From contig NZ_JANZNT010000001.1 of assembly GCF_025153455.1 (NCBI RefSeq), forward strand, positions 868,001 to 932,000: a stretch of DNA of 64,000 nt. Direction: 5' to 3'. The position numbers and the translations under genes are program-made. The notes beneath the pieces are model-generated. The model was not told the origin of the DNA. It saw nothing but the letters and a program-made list of their open reading frames with translations, and ran no database searches. This document shows positions 25,340 to 33,993 of the stretch, one piece after another (position 1 is the first letter of the stretch; every line of letters begins with the position of its first letter). The stretch is from Sphingomonas sp. BGYR3 (lineage in GTDB: Bacteria; Pseudomonadota; Alphaproteobacteria; Sphingomonadales; Sphingomonadaceae).

Positions 25340-28300
25340 TCAGAAGCGGAAGCTGGCGCCCATAAAGAACTCCGTTCCAAGAACGTCATAGGTCGCAGAC
25401 CAGGTGTTGGCGTTCGGCCCCTGGGTGGTGATCGGCGGATTGTTGTTGAACACATTATTTGCACCGCCAAACACCTGCACGCCATCCGTGATGTCGTATG
25501 TGAAAGACAGGTCGATATAATTTTCCGCACCAAGCCGCGGATAGGGAATGGTGTTCAGTGCCGGCGGCGTAGCCCCTTCGCGGCGCAGCGGAACGATGTA
25601 GCGGTCCGTTGTGACCGGCCCCAGATACCGATGACGCAGTGACAGGCCAAGGTCCTCAATCGTCCACGTCACCCTCGTCTGCCCCCGCCATACGGGAAGC
25701 GGCTGACCACAAGTCGGCCCAAACGAGCCGGCGCAGAAATTCTGGATTTCCGGAAATGCAGCAACCGGCGTCGAGGTGAAGTCATTCAGCCACGTCCAGT
25801 TGGTGGCGATGTCCACCCGGCTTGTCTCGCCAATGCCGGGCAGGCCAAAGCCCAGATCGAACCGGTACCGCACCGCAAAATCAATGCCCGAGGTGCGCAG
25901 AAGACCGGTATTGGCGTTCAGCACCTGGACCACGAACGGATCGTTGATTTCGCCCGTCGCGGGGTTGCGGTTAACCGCTTGGCAAAATTCGGAATTCACA
26001 TCCTGAATGACATTATAGCACAGGTTCAGCGTGTTCTGCAGACCGCCGCCCAGCGCAGCAACCGCGCCTTCGAGGGCAATGTCGAAATAATCGACGCTGA
26101 CCAGCAGGCCGGGGGCAAATTGCGGGGTCAGCACCACGCCGACCGTATAGGTATCCGACTTTTCGGCTCCCAGATTCGGATTGCCCCCGAAATCGGCGCC
26201 AAAGATGTTGTTTGGCTGTACGCCTGCGCCAAAGACCTGGCCGGCGGGAACACCGGTTGCGATGCAAAGCTGGCGCACGGCATCGGTTTGCTGGGCCGTC
26301 GGTGCCCGGCTGGAACAAGGATCGGTCGCAACCTGAACGGAACGCGTCAGACCGCCGAACAATTCGCCGACATTGGGCGCGCGGATTGCTCGCTGATATT
26401 GCGCGCGGAACGTGATGTTGCGGTCCACACGCCAATCAAGGCCGCCCAGATACGTCCAGACGCCGCCGATGCCTTCAAGGCTGTAATCCGAATAGCGGAA
26501 GGCAGCATTCGCAGTCAGGTTATCGATGAATGGTGTGTTGTGGATCAGCGGCACGCGCACTTCACCGAACACCTCGTTCACCGAAACTGAGCCGGATGTG
26601 GGCAAGCCGGGGTTAAATCCGGCGACATCGCCGGAGGCAAGGAAGCTGTCCGGCTGGAACCGCGCATTGGTCGATCGCCATTCATAACCGGTGGAAAAGC
26701 CGAGCGGCCCGGCTGGCAGCTCGAATGCCGTGCCAGTGACGCTCGCCTGCGCCACCTGAAGTTCGGCAACCGTCGAGTTGGTCGCACTGATCCGGATCGC
26801 ACTGGCACAGGCGTCCGTGATGTTCTGACCGAAGATATTGCAGACCGGTGCCGCCGTACCGTTGGACAACACCGCCGCCTGTAACCGGCTGCGCGAGATG
26901 GCGTTTTGAAGCAGCAGCGTGTTCTCGCTGCGCGCATAGGTATAATATGCGTCGAATTTCAGGTTCGTGAAAGCCGTGTCTGACAGGCTTCCGATATCGC
27001 CGCGCAGGCCCCAGGTTCCACGGAAGGTGTTGCGCCGCTCGCTGGCAAGGCGCGGGCCGACCTGGGAATAGCGCTTGCCGGCGGTGACAAGAGCCAGGCC
27101 ATCACCCGGCGTATTGGTGCGCGATGAAGTGCCGCTGACCACGGTTGTCGTGCCGGTTTCGGCAAGGTCGAGCTGACGGAACACTTCCTGGAGCTGGGGT
27201 GTCAGATAGGGATTGTTGACGTTGAACAGCGTCGGTGCACCGACATTGGTCGGGGCCAGCCGGGCATTCACCTGATTGTTGGAAAAGTGCAGCTCCATGT
27301 AACCGGTGATGCTGTCCGTGAAATCATAATGTCCAAAGGTGTTGATCATCCAGCGCTCCTGCGGCTGGATCAGGTAATTGTCCGGACCAAGGTTGAAATC
27401 GTCCTGAGGCGTGATCTGGGGCCGTGCGGCACGCCCGGCATCATCGAATGTGAACCCGCGCGATCCAAGCGCGCCGAGACCTGCTGCAGTATAGGCAGCG
27501 TTCAGCGCAGCGTTCGCGCCGCCAAAGGCCGGGATGCCGGAGAAGCGGCCATTGGGGATATCGCCTGATCCGCCAGCGACAAAGCCAAGTTCGCCGCCCG
27601 CGTTCAAACAGGCTTGGCCGCCGCCGGCAGGGAACGGCTCGCCGGCCGTATTGGGACCGCCGGTACCGGGCCGAACACACCCGTCGTTTAGGGAGAGAAA
27701 AGCAAAGCTGCCACGCTCGCCGCGAGTGATCGCTCCGCGATTGAGGTAGTTTGCTGCGACGACGAGGTTGCCACGGCCATCTGCGAAATTGGTCCCCATC
27801 GTCAGATCGACATTGTAGACTGGCGTTCCTGTCGGACGGTCGAGATTGAGCTGCGCGCGGGCCTCAACGCCCTCGAAATCCTCGCGCATGATGAAATTGA
27901 CGACGCCGGTAATGGCATCCGACCCGTAAACGGCCGACGATCCACCGGTCACAATTTCCACCCGTTCAACCAGGGAGGACGGGATCGTATTCAGATCGGT
28001 CACCTGTTCAGGACCAAAGATCGCAAAGCGACGTCCATTGACCAGCACGAGATTGCGGGTGGAGCCAAACCCGCGCAGATTTACGTCGGCAAAGCCGCCC
28101 GGCACGGTGTTTGATGTGGCGCTGCCGAACTGGGACCCAACCGCCTGAGGAAGCTGGGCCAGTGTCTTTTCGATGTTCACATTGCCGGTCAGCTTAATGT
28201 CTTCCTGGCCTACGATGCTGACCGGGGTTGACGCTTCAAACCCCGTCCGTGCGATGCGCGAGCCGGTGACGACGATGTCGGGTGACTGGTCCGCCCCATC

Positions 28301-28429
28301 TTCTTCGACGACGGGCGCAGCTGGCGGAACATCCTGCGCCTGAGCGGCGCCCCCGCATGCCAGCATGATCGCAAGAACGGCAGTGCCACCAGCCAACTGG
28401 CTACGACGAAGAGCTGCAAAACAGAACAT
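25340..28429 (-). CDS. TonB-dependent receptor, pectin locus
   Basis: A 1,029-residue TBDR. ATG 28429 has GGAGG 8 nt upstream and begins the signal peptide (A-G-G-T-A-V-L-A-I-M-L-A-C-G-G-A-A-Q-A), followed by D-I-V-V-T-G-S-R-I-A-R. The plug carries S-I-V-G-Q-E-D-I-K-L-T-G and L-R-G-F-G-S-T-R-N-L-V-L-V-N-G-R-R. V-E-I-V-T-G-G-S-S-A-V-Y-G-S-D-A-I-T-G-V-V closes it. The long barrel ends G-A-S-F-R-F. It belongs to the large Gly/Asn-rich receptors used for oligosaccharides in sphingomonads. The divergent LacI gene and adjacent GH28 suggest uptake of oligogalacturonides or rhamnogalacturonan oligosaccharides. Confidence 0.9.
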   Translation of the reverse strand: MFCFAALRRSQLAGGTAVLAIMLACGGAAQAQDVPPAAPVVEEDGADQSPDIVVTGSRIARTGFEASTPVSIVGQEDIKLTGNVNIEKTLAQLPQAVGSQFGSATSNTVPGGFADVNLRGFGSTRNLVLVNGRRFAIFGPEQVTDLNTIPSSLVERVEIVTGGSSAVYGSDAITGVVNFIMREDFEGVEARAQLNLDRPTGTPVYNVDLTMGTNFADGRGNLVVAANYLNRGAITRGERGSFAFLSLNDGCVRPGTGGPNTAGEPFPAGGGQACLNAGGELGFVAGGSGDIPNGRFSGIPAFGGANAALNAAYTAAGLGALGSRGFTFDDAGRAARPQITPQDDFNLGPDNYLIQPQERWMINTFGHYDFTDSITGYMELHFSNNQVNARLAPTNVGAPTLFNVNNPYLTPQLQEVFRQLDLAETGTTTVVSGTSSRTNTPGDGLALVTAGKRYSQVGPRLASERRNTFRGTWGLRGDIGSLSDTAFTNLKFDAYYTYARSENTLLLQNAISRSRLQAAVLSNGTAAPVCNIFGQNITDACASAIRISATNSTVAELQVAQASVTGTAFELPAGPLGFSTGYEWRSTNARFQPDSFLASGDVAGFNPGLPTSGSVSVNEVFGEVRVPLIHNTPFIDNLTANAAFRYSDYSLEGIGGVWTYLGGLDWRVDRNITFRAQYQRAIRAPNVGELFGGLTRSVQVATDPCSSRAPTAQQTDAVRQLCIATGVPAGQVFGAGVQPNNIFGADFGGNPNLGAEKSDTYTVGVVLTPQFAPGLLVSVDYFDIALEGAVAALGGGLQNTLNLCYNVIQDVNSEFCQAVNRNPATGEINDPFVVQVLNANTGLLRTSGIDFAVRYRFDLGFGLPGIGETSRVDIATNWTWLNDFTSTPVAAFPEIQNFCAGSFGPTCGQPLPVWRGQTRVTWTIEDLGLSLRHRYLGPVTTDRYIVPLRREGATPPALNTIPYPRLGAENYIDLSFTYDITDGVQVFGGANNVFNNNPPITTQGPNANTWSATYDVLGTEFFMGASFRF

Positions 28430-28867
28430 CGAACGGTCCTCCCCTTTCATGTCGGGATGAGGGCATCCCGGGCCGTATGTGGGCTCTGACCATTTTTGGC
28501 CATTATTCCCAACATGTGGAAGTTACCGTTAACTTGCGAGATGTTTATTGTCAAGACTGCTCGCTTGGGCTGCATGGAAATCCCGACCATGTTTCTGCTC
28601 GCCGCGCTATTATCGAAGACATTGGGTGGGACCGGTCCTACGCCAACCGATGGACGGGAACTGCCAGGACGGACAACGGCGTTTCCCCGTCCATGCGAAG
28701 TTGACCAGCAGCAAATGCACACTTCCACCCCAGTGAAGGCGGGGCAATGTGCTGACCGTAGATTCAGAAAAAGGCACAAGAGATCAATCGGTTGAGCCCT
28801 TGCCGCCGGCAGTTGTCCCAACCATCGGCGATTGACCGCGATTGGCTTTTCGGCGAAGTTTCCTCAA
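28430..28867. other. Divergent control region TBDR / LacI
   Basis: About 440 bp of relatively AT-rich sequence without a convincing gene. It contains the 16-bp palindrome at 28520-28535, roughly 90 bp upstream of the TBDR start and 330 bp upstream of the LacI start. It is the likely site of pectin-responsive regulation. Confidence 0.5.
28520..28535. promoter_or_regulatory. AAGTTACCGTTAACTT, candidate LacI-family operator
   Basis: A 16-bp palindrome with only two non-matching central pairs, of the size and style bound by LacI/GalR dimers. It is located between the pectin TBDR and its divergent LacI-family gene, in the position expected for repression of the TBDR. Confidence 0.5.
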
Positions 28868-29920
28868 ATGACTGAAGACGCGCGCAAATCCGCCAAGTCA
28901 CCGCGGCTGATCGATATTGCGAACCGGCTGAACCTGACCAAGGTCAGCGTGTCGAAGGGTCTGCGCGATCATCCTGACATGGCGCCTGCAACCAGCGCAC
29001 TGATCAAAAAAACGGCAATGGAGATGGGTTATTTGCCCAACAGGCTGGCGCGATCATTGCGATCGAGCCGGTCAAATCTCGTCGGCCTCGTCGTCCCGAA
29101 AATCCGGCACGCCTTTTTCGCTGAACTGGTCGCGGGCGTCGAAGAAGCTGCCGCAGAACAGCGGATTGAGTTGCTCCTCGGCGTGTCGAATGAGGATCCG
29201 GTTGTCGAGCGGCGCCATATCGAGACGTTTCTGTCGATGCGTGCCGACGCGTTACTGGTGTCCGCGACGGAACATAATCCACCCGAGCAGCAGCAATTTT
29301 ACCAGGATGCACGCACGCGCGGAACGCCGCTGATCTTTTTCGACCGCTTGCCCACTACCCTTGAACCGGGATGGCCGACCGTGACGATGGACGATGCGGG
29401 AGGCGCTCGCGCTGCGATCGACGCGGCAGTTGCACGCGGCTATCGGCGGATTTCGCTGATCGGCGGTCCTCGCGCCACCAATATCGGCACTGAGCGATTG
29501 CGCGGATATTGTGAAGGGATGGCGCAACACCAGCTGGAGATTGCGGACGGATGGATCGTCGAACGAAGGTTTGACGAGCGTTCCGGCTATGATGGGTTCC
29601 TTGCCTTGTGGTCCGGCACCCAAAAGCCGGACGCGATACTTTGCGCTTCCTATCCTATTGCGCTTGGTGTCATCGATGCGATGCGGCTGCATGCTCCCGA
29701 AGCTTTGGGGCGTGTCCTCATCTTGTTTTTTGGCCTGCACGAGCAATTGCGATTGATGCCGCAACCATGCGTTTGTCTGGTTCAGCCTGCACTCGCATTG
29801 GGCCGTGAAGCAATGCGGCTCGCCATTGCCGTACGGGATGAAATGCCAAATGCCCGGTCAAAGCCGCTTGCGATCGAGATCGCAACGGACTGCAACGCAC
29901 GGCCTTCCTATCAGATTTGA
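28868..29920 (+). CDS. LacI-family transcriptional regulator of the pectin locus
   Basis: A 350-residue LacI/GalR regulator. The DNA-binding head runs from about residue 14 (L-I-D-I-A-N-R-L-N-L-T-K-V-S-V-S-K-G-L-R) with the hinge L-P-N-R-L-A-R-S-L-R-S-S-R-S-N-L-V-G-L-V-V-P. It is followed by a periplasmic-binding-protein fold effector domain (H-I-E-T-F-L-S-M-R-A-D-A-L-L-V and F-F-D-R-L-P). ATG 28868 is chosen over a TTG at 28832. The gene is divergent from the TBDR. An IS3 element begins 37 bp after its stop. Probable inducer: a pectin-derived sugar acid or oligosaccharide (inference). Confidence 0.9.
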   Translation: MTEDARKSAKSPRLIDIANRLNLTKVSVSKGLRDHPDMAPATSALIKKTAMEMGYLPNRLARSLRSSRSNLVGLVVPKIRHAFFAELVAGVEEAAAEQRIELLLGVSNEDPVVERRHIETFLSMRADALLVSATEHNPPEQQQFYQDARTRGTPLIFFDRLPTTLEPGWPTVTMDDAGGARAAIDAAVARGYRRISLIGGPRATNIGTERLRGYCEGMAQHQLEIADGWIVERRFDERSGYDGFLALWSGTQKPDAILCASYPIALGVIDAMRLHAPEALGRVLILFFGLHEQLRLMPQPCVCLVQPALALGREAMRLAIAVRDEMPNARSKPLAIEIATDCNARPSYQI

Positions 29921-29969
29921 AAGGCCGCCGACGAAGCCCTCGAGGCCGCCCTGACGTGACCCCCGTTTT

Positions 29970-30875
29970 TCATCCAGCAGCAACCAGCGACCGACCGTTG
30001 TTGTCGCGCAGGAGCGCGGGGGAAGCAACGGGCGGATTTAAACCCACCCGTTGCTTTTCGAGTTCGGCGGCGAAGGCCGCCGGTGTGGCGTAGCCGAGCG
30101 ACGAATGCGGCACCTCGGTGTTGGAGTCTTCGACCCAGCGCGCGAGGATCGAGCGCGCCTGGCGGACCGTGAAAAACAGCGTCTCGTTGAGCAGTTCGTC
30201 GCGCATGCGACCGTTGAAGCTCTCGACGAACCCGTTCTGCGTCGGCTTGCCAGGCGCGATGTAATGCCACTCGACGCTGGCGTCGCCGGACCAGGCGAGC
30301 ACCGCGTTCGAGGTGAGCTCGGTCCCGTTGTCGCTGACGATTATTTTCGGCGCGCAGCGTTCGACGGTCAGATCGGCCAGCTCGCGCAGGACCCGCCGGC
30401 CTGAAATCGATATGTCGAGTACCGCCCGCAAGCACTCGCGCGTCACATCGTCGACAATATTGAGGATGCGGAACCGCCGGCCCGTGGCCATCTGATCATG
30501 CACAAAGTCCAGGCTCCAGAGCTGGTTGGACAGCGCCAGCACCGGGGCCGGCACCCATGCGCCGACGGCGCGCTTGCGTCCGTTCCGGCGACGCACCGTC
30601 AGACCCTCCTCGCGTTAGAGCTGCTGGGTCTTCTTGCGGTTGATCGTGATGCCGTCCCGGCGCAGCAGGATGTGCAGCCGCCGATAGCCGAACCGCTGGC
30701 GCTGCTGCGCCGGCTCGCGCAAACGCAACCGCAGGTCGCCATCATCTCCCCGGCACGAACGATACCGCATACTTGTGCGATCCGCCCCGACGACAGGACA
30801 CGCCCGCCGCTCGCTCATCCCCAGCGCCGTCTGGAGATGTGCGACCGCTTCCCGCTTCGCGGCATGCGTCACCAT
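29970..30875 (-). pseudogene. IS3 OrfB transposase interrupted by a nonsense codon
   Basis: The frame starts at ATG 30875 ([14 protein letters not shown]) and is interrupted at 30615-30617 by TAA after ...R-K-K-T-Q-Q-L, where relatives read Q-x-L-Y-R-E-E-G; one base (TAC to TAA) explains it. The same frame then continues to 29970 with intact catalytic regions ([29 protein letters not shown]). The downstream part could only be expressed by internal initiation. Confidence 0.85.
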
Positions 30876-31134
30876 TTTTTGACAGCAGGTCCTTCAGACC
30901 TGCGTTGTTGAGCATCGTGTCCGCCAGCAGCCGCTTGAGCCGGGCGTTCTCCTCCTCGAGCGACCGCAGCCGCTTCGCATCGGATACCTCCAAGCCACCG
31001 AAGTTAGCTTTCCACGCGTAATTGGTCCCGCTCGACATCCCGTGCCGTCGGCACAGATCCGTCACAACCGCACCCGCCTCGGCCTCCTTCAGGATGCCGA
31101 TGATCTGCTCTTCCGAAAACTGCTTCCGCTTCAT
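30742..31134 (-). pseudogene. IS3 OrfA with a damaged frameshift site
   Basis: The N-terminal 80 residues are a normal OrfA (M-K-R-K-Q-F-S-E-E-Q-I-I-G-I-L-K-E, then H-G-M-S-S-G-T-N-Y-A-W). The slippery tract is six A residues instead of seven, so ...L-L-S-K-K-W becomes L-L-S-K-N-G-D. The reading frame then runs on for about 40 unrelated codons antisense to nothing in particular. Programmed -1 frameshifting into OrfB can no longer work from this sequence. Confidence 0.8.
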
Positions 31135-31194
31135 CGGTCAGTCCCTTCTTCGGGGGCGGACTCTAGCTTCAACTGGAGGAAAAAGCGGGGGTCA

Positions 31195-31446
31195 AGTCAC
31201 AAGCCATGCTTCCGAGGTGAACCGCTCGAGCGGGCAGGCGTGCTCAAGCTATATGGCTAACCCACGGCGCCACACCCGCTCGACGGCAGCAAGATCGATC
31301 AGGCCATGCCCGGCCGCCCGGTCGCCCTGCAACAGCACCAGATTGCGCCACTGAGATGCTGCACGATCTGGGCGCAAATGCGATATCCGTCGTGGCTGGC
31401 ACGGCAGGTCCGCTCCATACCCGACACTTCCGTCATTCGACCGCGT
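31195..31446 (-). other. Gap beside IS copy B with a possible gene-end remnant
   Basis: About 250 bp. On the minus strand one frame reads W-R-N-L-V-L-L-Q-G-D-R-A-A-G-H-G-L-I-D-L-A-A-V-E-R-V-W and stops near 31256. It has no start and looks like the C-terminal tail of a lost protein. The family is not identifiable. No other feature seen. Confidence 0.25.
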
Positions 31447-32244
31447 TCAGCTGCGCGGCACAAAGCCGTTTTGCGTGAGGGTCATCAGCGACAGGTCAAT
31501 GCCGCTAGCCTTTGCCCCGTCGTGGGCGGCCGCGGCAAGCTGGTCGAGCATCTTGGGATCATTCTTCCATTGCTCAAAGGCCGAACCCAGCATGGTGGCT
31601 TGCAGCAAAAGCGCCTCGGCATATTCTTGCCGCTCGGCATCGCTGGTTGCGGCGAACCCTGGCGTTGCTGCGAAGGCGGCATAGACCTGCTGCTTGACTG
31701 CCGCGACAGTCTTGGCATCGGGCTCGACATTGCGCTTTTCCGAGGCGCCCCAGACATTGACCCACCACACCGCATAAGCATCGGCGACATTGTGCGGATC
31801 GAAGCCGTAGGCGCGCACGCCTGCGGCGATATCACCCATCAGTGTCGGCTGCGCAGCGAGCATTTGCTCAAATTCGGCGCGGGCGGCTCTGCTCGGTGCG
31901 CGAGCCAGAAAGCTGCGCATATTCTGCGCGGTCCGGGCCGGGTTGTAGCGATAACGGAAATTGACGGCCGCAGCTTGTGCAACGTTGTGCCTGCCCTTGG
32001 CTGTCAGCCCATTGGTGGAGCCTGAAGCTGCTTCCTCGTCGGACTTGTATACCGATACTGCCTTATCTTGCAGCACAGTGCTCATGACGTCCGTTCCGGT
32101 TGTTGTCGCCAGAACCTGCGGATTGATCCAAGGCATCGACTGCGCAACTGAAGCCGAACCGCCAAAGACGACAAACAATGCCGAACAAAGGGCGGCCCAG
32201 AATTGCGTGATCGCTCTATTCATCGACAGGAATCTGCTGGCCAT
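31447..32244 (-). CDS. Exported hypothetical protein
   Basis: A 265-residue protein. ATG 32244 has AGGTGAT 4 nt upstream and starts a signal peptide (W-A-A-L-C-S-A-L-F-V-V-F-G-G-S-A-S-V-A-Q-S). The mature part is mostly helical, with N-F-R-Y-R-Y-N-P-A-R-T-A-Q-N-M-R-S-F-L and a central A-D-A-Y-A-V-W-W-V-N-V-W-G. It has no Cys and no catalytic motif that I recognise. It stands alone between IS copy B and an empty region. Codon use looks native. Function unknown; a periplasmic location is inferred from the signal peptide. Confidence 0.75.
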   Translation of the reverse strand: MASRFLSMNRAITQFWAALCSALFVVFGGSASVAQSMPWINPQVLATTTGTDVMSTVLQDKAVSVYKSDEEAASGSTNGLTAKGRHNVAQAAAVNFRYRYNPARTAQNMRSFLARAPSRAARAEFEQMLAAQPTLMGDIAAGVRAYGFDPHNVADAYAVWWVNVWGASEKRNVEPDAKTVAAVKQQVYAAFAATPGFAATSDAERQEYAEALLLQATMLGSAFEQWKNDPKMLDQLAAAAHDGAKASGIDLSLMTLTQNGFVPRS

Positions 32245-33114
32245 CGTGATCACCTTTCTGATGCGAGCTCGTTTCACGCCCTTGCTGTTTCATCGTTACC
32301 GTCACTTGACGCACGGCACCTGACCAACATCTCATTGTTGCGCTAATCAATGCAACAGCCGAGCCCTTCAAGCCGCCCTTCAAGGGGCTCGGCTAGACTG
32401 ATCAGGCAAACCAATTACCCCGTCTCTGGCCACGACACTGGCTGGGTTGAGGCGCGTTACCTCGCCGAACAACATTCCTGCCGTTTTTGACACCCCAGAG
32501 GACGGCCAGATGGCCTGAGGGAACCAGCGAAGCGATCGCCGCCGATCAAGACGGTCATGCCAAATGTAGGCGGCGGGTTAGCGCCCCGTAGTTGCGGGAT
32601 ACGCATCGGCGTTGGCGATATCATCAGCGAACCTGACCTATCACAGCAACGGCCGTGCTTGCTTACGTCGGATTGGCGCACCCGCTTTCCAGACCCTATC
32701 GCCAACGGCGCCAGCCGGACATCATTTTGTGCGCAGTCACTTGCGCTGGATGCTGCAGCCACCTTCGCGTTCAAACACGATGATCAGCACTCAAAAATAG
32801 AGGCGCTTTTCGCCGCGAATCGCAGGGAAAAAACGAACCTATATGGCTATTCCGGCACGGGTTCGATGCCGTGTTTCGGCATGATTTTAAGGGTGGACCA
32901 CGCATGGGCCACGACTTTCCGAGCAGATTATAATCCCATTTATCTCAATTACTTACTAAGGTGTTGGGAGTCCTGTAGGCGCACCACCTTCTTTATGGCG
33001 CAGAACAAAGACCTAGGGGGCGATGCCTTGCAGAAGCGCGTCCAGCTGGACCTATCAAATGGGTCCACCGTGGGATGCTTTCGGCGGGCTAATGGACGCG
33101 ATCGATAAAGAGCG
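32245..33114. other. 870-bp region without a convincing gene
   Basis: Visibly less GC-rich towards 32780-32960. A 183-codon plus-strand frame (32557-33108) exists but has no Shine-Dalgarno sequence, no recognisable motif and unbiased composition, and it ends at the IS remnant. The region lies between two transposon relics and is probably decayed sequence. Confidence 0.55.
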
Positions 33115-33571
33115 TGACGTGCTTCCCTGATTGTTACCAGTGAGAGGTGGGTCTCGCTCCTGGATGATGATTGTTTGATGGGATGCCAACGTGGCTGGTG
33201 GCGTGCCGCCAGACATGTGGCCGGCGATCTCGGTGGGGGTCTTCCCGCCCAGTTTCGAGTGCGGCCTGACCGTGTTGTAGTCGTGGCGCCAAGCTGCCAG
33301 CACGAACAGGGCATGGGCGACGGCGTCCTGCTTGGCGCCGGGCGTTACCATTTTTTTGATGCCGGATCCTTCAGCACGGCATTGTCCAGACTCATAGAAC
33401 GTCGCCCAGCTGATCCCGTGACGGCGGCAGAGTTCCGCCGTCGCCATCCTGGCTTCCTGTTTCTTTTAGATCGCAATGATCTGCTCTTCGTTGAACTTTC
33501 TTCGCGCTATATCGTCCGACTCCTGGGGGCAGACTCTACCAAAAAGCGGTCACGTTTCAGGGAAGCACGTC
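33115..33571 (-). mobile_element. Internally deleted remnant of an IS related to copy A
   Basis: Both ends match copy A (TGACGTGCTTCCCTGA at 33115-33130 and its complement ending at 33571). The inside retains only the start of OrfA, the A7 frameshift window and the last ~50 codons of OrfB. One deletion joins sequences at GGGCATG, a heptamer present in copy A at 15411-15417 and 16089-16095, so recombination between these short repeats probably removed about 680 bp. It is a MITE-like 457-bp relic and its right end abuts the peroxiredoxin remnant. Confidence 0.88.
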
Positions 33572-33572
33572 C

Positions 33573-33968
33573 ACCCTCAAAATCTTTGATACCGTGCCCA
33601 ATTTTCAGCAGGATTCGACGGTTGGATCGATCAATTTCTATGGCTGGGCTGGTGATAGCTGGATGGTCCTGTTTTCGCATCCAAAGGATTTCACGCCGGT
33701 CTGCACGACCGAACTGGGTTCCGTCGCACGGCTGAAATCGGAATTCGCTGAACGCGGGGTCAAGGTGGTCGGCCTGTCGGTCGATCCGGTCGACAGCCTG
33801 CAACTGACGGATCGGCACAAGGTGGCCACCCCAGCGGACTGGCGACAGGGGAATGACGTGATCATCCTGCCGCCCGTCGACAATGATGCGGCCAAGGGGC
33901 TGTTCCCGGAGGGATGGCTGACCGAAAAGCCCTATCTGCGCCAGGTGCCCCAGCCGGAGGAGGCATGA
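33573..33968 (+). pseudogene. 1-Cys peroxiredoxin (Prx6/AhpC-TSA type), start codon lost and middle deleted
   Basis: The frame reads T-L-K-I-F-D-T-V-P-N-F-Q-Q-D-S-T-V-G immediately after the IS end, which is the usual peroxiredoxin N-terminus without its initiator Met. GTG 33594 is the only in-frame start left. H-P-K-D-F-T-P-V-C keeps the peroxidatic Cys. After G-L-S-V-D-P-V the sequence jumps straight to D-S-L-Q-L-T-D-R-H-K-V-A-T-P, which in full-length relatives (about 210-220 residues) lies some 75-80 residues later. The missing part includes the conserved Arg of the catalytic site. The frame is kept, so a 125-residue product is possible but unlikely to be active. Confidence 0.82.
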
Positions 33969-33993
33969 CCTCCGAGCCGTCCGGCTGCGGTTG

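Larger units (their letters stand above)
29957..31194 (-). mobile_element. IS3-family insertion sequence (copy B, degenerate, 1.24 kb)
   Basis: Imperfect terminal inverted repeats: TGACCCCCGTTTTTCATCCAG at the left end (29957) and TGACCCCCGCTTTTTCCTCCAG on the complementary strand at the right end (to 31194). Inside are OrfA and OrfB of a second, different IS3-group transposase, both broken. Flanking triplets ACG and AGT do not form a target duplication. The copy appears dead. Confidence 0.85.

Noticed and set aside
32557..33108. 183-codon plus-strand reading frame
   Set aside because: No ribosome site, no signal or domain, and random-looking composition. It runs into the IS relic. Treated as decayed non-coding sequence.
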